Part shown: positions 59,276 through 64,000 of the stretch, in pieces
How positions within the stretch are numbered: position 1 is the first letter of the stretch
Layout: every line of letters begins with the position of its first letter
Assembly (NCBI GenBank): GCA_028751875.1
Contig: CM054141.1
Span: 66,707,248-66,771,247, forward strand
DNA from: Rapana venosa
Lineage: Eukaryota > Mollusca > Gastropoda > Neogastropoda > Muricidae
DNA length: 64,000 bases
Reading direction: 5' to 3'
Notes under the pieces: model-generated
Databases searched by the model: none
What the model was told of the DNA's origin: nothing
Seen by the model: only the letters and a program-made list of their open reading frames with translations
Position numbers and translations under genes: made by a program

Positions 59276-59738
59276 GTAAGAGATTACCGTTGTGGTGGTT
59301 CCTTCTCTACCTTTCATTGTGCGGTTGAACTGATAGTCAAAGTGGATGACTTTGTTTTATTTTAAGCAGCAGACACTTGTTGAAATACTTAGTTGCAAAA
59401 TCTTCATTGCTTTCCCAATGATCTTTTTGACAAGGGGGTAGTTGAAGGAAGAATTTGCCATTAAATGAAATACTAATGTCGGGGTTTTTCGACGTTTTAA
59501 AAGGTGAGCTGATAGTCAAAGTCCAGGGTGTTGTTTTTTTTTTAATTTTGTTGTTCTTGTTAATCAATAAGCATCTGTTTTATACCTAGCCATGCTGTTT
59601 TTGCTCGAGGTCTTTATATGCATGGAAGAATTAAAGTACGCTTTACTACATTTAAAATTCTTATAAAATCAGTATGCCTGTCTGTGTGTACTCTTAATTT
59701 ACATCACCACTAACAAACACCACACACTTATCTTCCAG
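59276..59738. other. Intron
   Basis: AT-rich. A CTGATAGTCAAAGT word occurs near 59330 and near 59509, hinting at a small internal duplication. The polypyrimidine-poor acceptor TCTTCCAG is at 59731-59738. Confidence 0.5.
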
Positions 59739-60046
59739 TGAACCAGGCTACAGGTACCAAGACCCCAGGTCAGAAGAAGAGCAGAAGAACGACCCCCGGG
59801 AGCAGCGCTACAGGAAAAACGGCACTGCCTATTTCCTGTACAACCTGGCCACCAACCCTGATGAACGGCCCCCCTTAGGAGACAGGTTTCCTGACGCCGC
59901 CCTAGACAACGCGGCCATCTTCAGTGCCATGAAAGGAGAAGCTGGCTGAGCTGACGAAGGAGGAGATGGACATGCCCTTCTATGCCCTCTTAGGGAACAA
60001 AGAGGAGCGACAGAGAGGAGGCGCCTGGAGGATCACCGGCTGTTGA
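59739..60046 (+). CDS. Arylsulfatase, last exon with a one-base frame break
   Basis: The acceptor TCTTCCAG joins in phase and gives SVT-EPGYRYQDP. AYFLYNLATNPDE matches the C-terminal (L/F)-Y-N-(L/I)...DP.E block of sulfatases. Read literally, the frame meets TGA at 59947-59949. One extra A in the AAA run at 59932-59934 explains this: on the other side of it the reading continues through Lys/Glu-rich sequence (LTKEEMDMPFYALL) to a TGA at 60044-60046. The extra A is probably a consensus error, though a true truncation cannot be excluded. Confidence 0.88.
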
Positions 60047-60065
60047 TACCGTTCTGTACTTGATG

Positions 60066-60475
60066 AGTATACAGTGTAGTGATATACAGCATACCTGATA
60101 TACAGTGTCCATGATTTTCAGCATACAGGATGTACAGCATATACGATATGTAGCATACAGGATATACAGCATACAGGATGTACAACATACAAGATATACA
60201 GCATACATGATAGACAGTATGCATTATATACAGTGTACCTGATAAACAACATACATCATATACAACATACATAATGTACAACATGCATGACATGCAACCT
60301 ACATTATATACAGCATACATCATAGTCATACAACATACATAATATGCAACGTACATGAAGTACAAGATACATTATATATTTGTCATACATGGTATACAAC
60401 ATACATGATATATGCCATACAGGATATACAACACACATGATATAATTATAGCATACATGACAGATAGGAGGTTTG
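60066..60475 (+). repeat. 16-base minisatellite
   Basis: About 25 diverged copies of a unit like GCATACAGGATATACA follow the sulfatase stop closely, so they may lie in its 3' untranslated region. Tyr/Cys-rich frames on the minus strand are artefacts. Confidence 0.9.
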
Positions 60476-60995
60476 ATTCCAAGGATACATAATTCTATAC
60501 AGCTTTTTTAAAACAAAATCTGCAAAGAAACACACAAAAAACCCCAAGACATAATGAACTGAAGACACAATGGCTTGCAGTGCAGAAAACCTTCAGGGGG
60601 AGAGGTAAGCCCATAAGCAAGACAACCCCACAGTTCAAGTTTGTTACGCCACTACATACAGCTAGTCTTGTTATCATCAGCCTATCTTGTCAATATTTGG
60701 CTAAGTGGTACATGTATGCTGTTCAGTTAAGAGCTTGGTTCTCCATATCCTGTTAAAAAATAGAAGAAGAAAAGCAAGAAAAAGCCTCCATGTCTTTGAA
60801 GAAGTGTCAGAAAGTAAGGATTTTGATATTGGTAGTAATGAAGTTTAATTAACTAATGGTGTCGGTTTCTTCTAGTTGTGATTTCAGTCACTTTGTCAAC
60901 ATGTTCTCTTCGTTTTATTGTCTTTAAGCTTCGTTGGGAAAAAATAAATACAAATCCGTTATGAAAAACTTTCAAAGGCCTTTACATGTGGGTTT

Positions 60996-60998
<3 letters not shown>
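60476..60998. other. Unassigned sequence
   Basis: No gene or repeat family recognised. A possible polyadenylation signal AATAAA at about 60944 could end the sulfatase transcript, without further support. Confidence 0.4.
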
Positions 60999-61034
<36 letters not shown>

Positions 61035-61087
61035 GAGAGAGAGAGAGAGATGAGAGGGAGAGATGAGAGAGATGAGAGAGAGAGAGA
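60999..61087 (+). repeat. (GA)n tract attached to a LINE terminus
   Basis: GA repeats with occasional TGAGAG interruptions end exactly at the GAACTCAGAACTCAG terminus of the next element. Confidence 0.95.
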
Positions 61088-61300
61088 ACTCAGAACTCAG
61101 AAATGTAATACACCGCAGCCTTGGGCCACAACACATAAAGTTGGTGTGGGAAAAATTGAGTGTCCTGCATGCAGTGGTCAGAGATCCCAAAGAAAATGGT
61201 TCATATCAAGTTCAGTTTCTCTGAAAGAAATCATGAAGACAATGTACATATGCATAAACGGCCATTTATATCAAACAAATAATGTATGACGCTGTTCGTG
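61086..61300 (-). mobile_element. LINE 3' terminus fragment
   Basis: GAACTCAGAACTCAGAAATG and CCTTGGGCCACAACAC match the termini at 28031-28070 and 28755-28800. On the minus strand the element ends in GAGTTC words followed by (CT)n. Confidence 0.65.
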
Positions 61301-61309
61301 TGGGGGAGG

Positions 61310-61400
61310 GGGTGGGGTAAGCTTTCCACGGGGAGAGCAGCCGAATTTCACGGAACGAAACATGCTTTGGATACAATATATTTTTTTTAAATGCAATAAA
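61310..61400 (+). mobile_element. SINE 3' part fragment
   Basis: ACGGGGAGAGCAGCCGAATTTCACGG aligns with the reversed 3' part of the SINE at 62185-62220. Confidence 0.55.
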
Positions 61401-62136
61401 ATGCAACACAATGTATGTTTGTCCGACCTCCAAAACAGCAGAGGAGGCAGCTGCTGTTTTGGAAACTGGGTAGAAATTTGATTATAGTGGAGATGCCTTG
61501 CCCACAGTACATCCCCACTCTCTCGGCCAAGAGGGCATAAGGACAATCAGCGTTGGAGATGTTCTCCAAAGGCCAACCAGCCCCAAGGGCGGCAGCACAT
61601 AAGGACTGAGTCATAGTCAGAGTCAGAGTCATAGTCGATCACTAAAGACTAAGCTGTAAAGTGGAATTCCATGAGTGGGAAAGCCACTGGTCATACAGCC
61701 TCTCACTTTGCTGTTGCCCCCAGCGTCAATGGTTTAATCAAGAACTGTGATAAAGCCCAGGCGCTGACGGCACTAATACGATACAGTAAAACACACACAC
61801 AGATGTTTTGCGCCCTTAGTGATGTTTTAAAATTCCATTATCCTCGAAATAAATGAATAACTAATTAAAAAAAAAAATAAACAACCATTCCCTCATACGC
61901 GCGCACTACATCCAAGACATATCACAAAACATATGCGAATAAAAAAAACAAATTATCAATAGCTGTTGTGTCATTAAGAGATTCCTGTTCCTAACGGGAA
62001 AGGTGGCACAGAAGTAAGAACTGACCCCCAGGTCTGAAAATCTCCGTTGTGCAATGCTGCATACTGTAATGGGTAGAAGAACATGATGTATCAAACTTGG
62101 AATTCTCAATCTCACCAGAACCATTGAATGAGTACT
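61401..62136. other. Unassigned, with a SINE-like tail near 61832-61880
   Basis: CATTATCCTCGAAATAAA followed by A-rich sequence is the same terminus as at 45172-45195. A GAGTCATAGTCAGAGTCAGA patch lies at 61606-61637. The rest is not recognised. Confidence 0.45.
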
Positions 62137-62373
62137 GATTTATTTATTTATTTATTTATACCACTTTAAGTCACGAGATTTATCTGCGTGAAATTCGGGC
62201 TGCTCTCCCCGGGGAGAGCGCGTCGCCACAAGAGCAGCGCCACCCTTTTTATGTCTGCAACTGTATTTGTTTCCCTATGAGAGTGCAGTTTTTTTCTAAG
62301 AATTTTGCCAGGGACAACTCTCTTGTTGCCGTGGGTTCTTTTACGTGCGCTGAATAATTATATGTAACACACG

Positions 62374-62404
<31 letters not shown>

Positions 62405-62535
62405 TAGCGCCCAGACCACCACTCATGGTCTAATGGATGGGGGAAAAGTTTCGGGCCCAAACGGAATTCGAACCGCTGCACACTTCCGACCCGGACTTTT
62501 CGCTTTCTAGACAGGCCCGTTTACCCCCCCCCCCC
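62137..62535 (-). mobile_element. Full-length tRNA-derived SINE
   Basis: On the minus strand: a tRNA-like head with a GGTTCGAATTCC-type B box (near 62465-62476), a body with CATGAGTGGTGGTCTGGGCG and GATGAGACGATAAACCGAG, a CACGTAAAAGAACCCACGG block, CTGGCAAAATTCT, and a CTCCCCGGGGAGAGCAGCCCG palindromic 3' part. It ends in a (TAAA)n tail at 62139-62160. Same family as 30731-31085, but better preserved. Confidence 0.85.
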
Positions 62536-62594
62536 CCCCCCCCCTCCGCCCCGCCCCCCCCCCCCCCCCTCCGCACCCCCCCCCCCCCCTCCCC
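62524..62594 (+). repeat. Poly-C tract
   Basis: Long C runs broken by single T, G or A bases, immediately upstream of the SINE head. Frames of poly-Pro or poly-Gly are artefacts. Confidence 0.95.
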
Positions 62595-62900
62595 ACTAGA
62601 TTTCACAGTCAGCGTGGAGAGCGTCATCCCAAACCACGTCGAACTGAAGAGATATCCCCGTCCAGCCAAGAGTGGTTATTTTGTGTTGGCTGTTTCAAAG
62701 AGCTCTTATTTCATTCATATCTACTTATGTATTTCTGTTTTTGTGTGGTTTTATTACATCTATCGCAATATCAAACCAAAGTTGTAAAGAGTTTAACAAT
62801 ATGTTTTGTTATTAGCCTACTTTATTGAGGGATGTGTACAGCTAAACGTTGTATACCCATGAGCATACCGGAAGTCCCAATGCAGCTACATTCATAATAA

Positions 62901-63050
62901 GGGGGGGGGGGGGGGGGGGGGTGGGAGGGGGGGGGGGGTCGCATAAGCAAAACTTCACCATTGGTGAACGTGGCAATTCTAGCCAAAGAACAACACACAA
63001 AAAAGATACTCGTGAGCGATAGTGGACCCAGCTAACGACCTCACAAACGG
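62901..63050 (+). mobile_element. Poly-G-containing dispersed repeat, copy 2
   Basis: G run at 62901-62938, then GCAAAACTTCACCATTGGTG and CTAGCCAAAGAACA, matching 41566-41640. Confidence 0.65.
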
Positions 63051-63424
63051 CCAAAATGGCGTATCTCATTTCTACAGTAAGGAACGCACTCTGCACGTCA
63101 GTGACCTTCTTGCTATGCTGCGGTGTCGTTGCTTTCAGATCGAACAGTACACTGAGACCCACAGAGAAAAGATTCATCAAACACTCACACGACAACAGCT
63201 GAGCGACTTAACGGTTTTATTTATGCCTTTTGATAATTATATTCTAATCAGCCACAGTAAATTATCGCCCCTACCTCCCATAGCGACGTGATTTTTATAG
63301 TGATGGTCTCCTGACTGCACTGTGTATGAATGTCATCAATCACAAGCGCCTATGAATGGAGGCAGTTTAAAATAGATAAAACAGCAGTATTGTGTTGCCC
63401 TTTGTCTGATGCATATTTCAGCTA
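63051..63424. other. Unassigned spacer
   Basis: No supported gene, RNA or repeat. Confidence 0.45.
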
Positions 63425-63945
63425 CATTAGATAGACAGATAGATAGATAGACAGACAGATAGATAGACAGATAGATAGATAGATAGATGGATGGATAGAT
63501 AGACAGGTATATAGATACACAGATAGATAGATAGACAAATAGATAGACAGTTAGATAGATAGATAGACAGATAGATAGACAGATAGATAGATTGATGGAT
63601 AGATGGATGGATAGATAGATGGATGGATAGATGGATAGAAATAGAGAGAGATACAGAGATGGATGGATGGATGATAGATAGATAGATAGATAGTGTTACC
63701 TTTATTAGATAGAAAGAAAGAAATATAGATAGACAGACGGACAGACAGACAGACAGATATATAGATACATAGATACATAGATATGTAATCTTCATTAGAT
63801 AGACAGATAAACAGACATAATGACAGACAGACAAATAGATATATAGGTAGATAGGCAGAGAGATAGAGAGATAGATAAATGGATATATAGATAAACAAAT
63901 GGATGGATGGATGGATAGATAGATGGATGAATAGATAAATACACG
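63425..63945 (+). repeat. GATA/GACA/GATG tetranucleotide array
   Basis: About 0.5 kb of interspersed GATA, GACA and GGAT units. Frames rich in Tyr-Leu-Ser-Ile are artefacts. Confidence 0.97.
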
Positions 63946-63964
63946 CATTTATCTCTCTTTCTCT

Positions 63965-63971
<7 letters not shown>

Positions 63972-64000
<29 letters not shown>
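63972..64000 (+). repeat. (AT)n tract at the window end
   Basis: Pure alternating AT after a short GTGTGT run, continuing beyond the window. Confidence 0.95.

Noticed and set aside
63427..63948. 173-residue Tyr-Leu-Ser-Ile repeat protein
   Set aside because: A translation of the GATA/GACA microsatellite.

Overview
The window is eukaryotic, repeat-dominated genomic DNA. It holds one recognisable spliced host gene, an arylsulfatase, broken into exons with GT/AG borders. Around it lie several families of non-LTR retrotransposon (LINE) fragments, tRNA-derived SINEs and very long simple-sequence arrays. The SINE families, with a 'GATGAGACGATAAA...CCCGTG' middle and an 'AGAGCAGC(C)GAATTTCAC' 3' part, together with LINE ORF1 features (a 2A-like motif, an SGNH-like domain), suggest a marine mollusc, probably a gastropod. 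That taxon call is inference. A run of exactly 500 N (29328-29827) separates two contigs of a scaffold.

Layout. 1-930: purine-rich sequence, GT, CT and AT microsatellites. 1290-6380: a nearly complete but frameshifted LINE on the minus strand (ORF1 with coiled coil and SGNH-like domain, endonuclease, reverse transcriptase, RNase H). 6773-28030: about 21 kb of almost pure GA-rich (polypurine) array with hidden higher-order periodicity near 1 kb. 28031-29327: 3' ends of LINEs against the array edge, then the gap. 29828-31100: low-quality, homopolymer-inflated sequence containing a SINE. 33397-40033: microsatellites, a SINE, a LINE reverse-transcriptase relic and a GTGTA array. 40256-45200: the 3' end of that LINE family, then an RTE-like LINE and SINE pieces. 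45258-47781: first two recognised sulfatase exons. 47941-49770: a LINE ORF1/endonuclease relic with a 2A-like motif. 49771-56416: second copy of the 33397-40033 segment. 56417-60046: four more sulfatase exons. 60047-64000: minisatellite, LINE and SINE ends, poly-C and poly-G tracts, and a GATA/GACA array.

The sulfatase exons carry the type I sulfatase landmarks: an ADDWGWG metal-site motif, a C-x-P-x-R active site, a G-Y-R-T...G-K signature, and the SDNGG-like, EGG and LYNL regions. Coding exons between the second and third recognised exons are missing. The third begins abruptly inside coding sequence exactly where the duplicated segment ends, so the gene model here is incomplete and probably damaged by misassembly. 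Frame breaks occur inside several exons, often in homopolymers.

Two unrelated segments are duplicated in the same orientation at nearly the same distance. One pair is offset by exactly 16384 bases and looks identical over about 3.3 kb. The other is offset by 16374-16383 over about 6.6 kb. This shared offset points to an assembly artefact more than to biology and should be resolved before any tandem-duplication claim.
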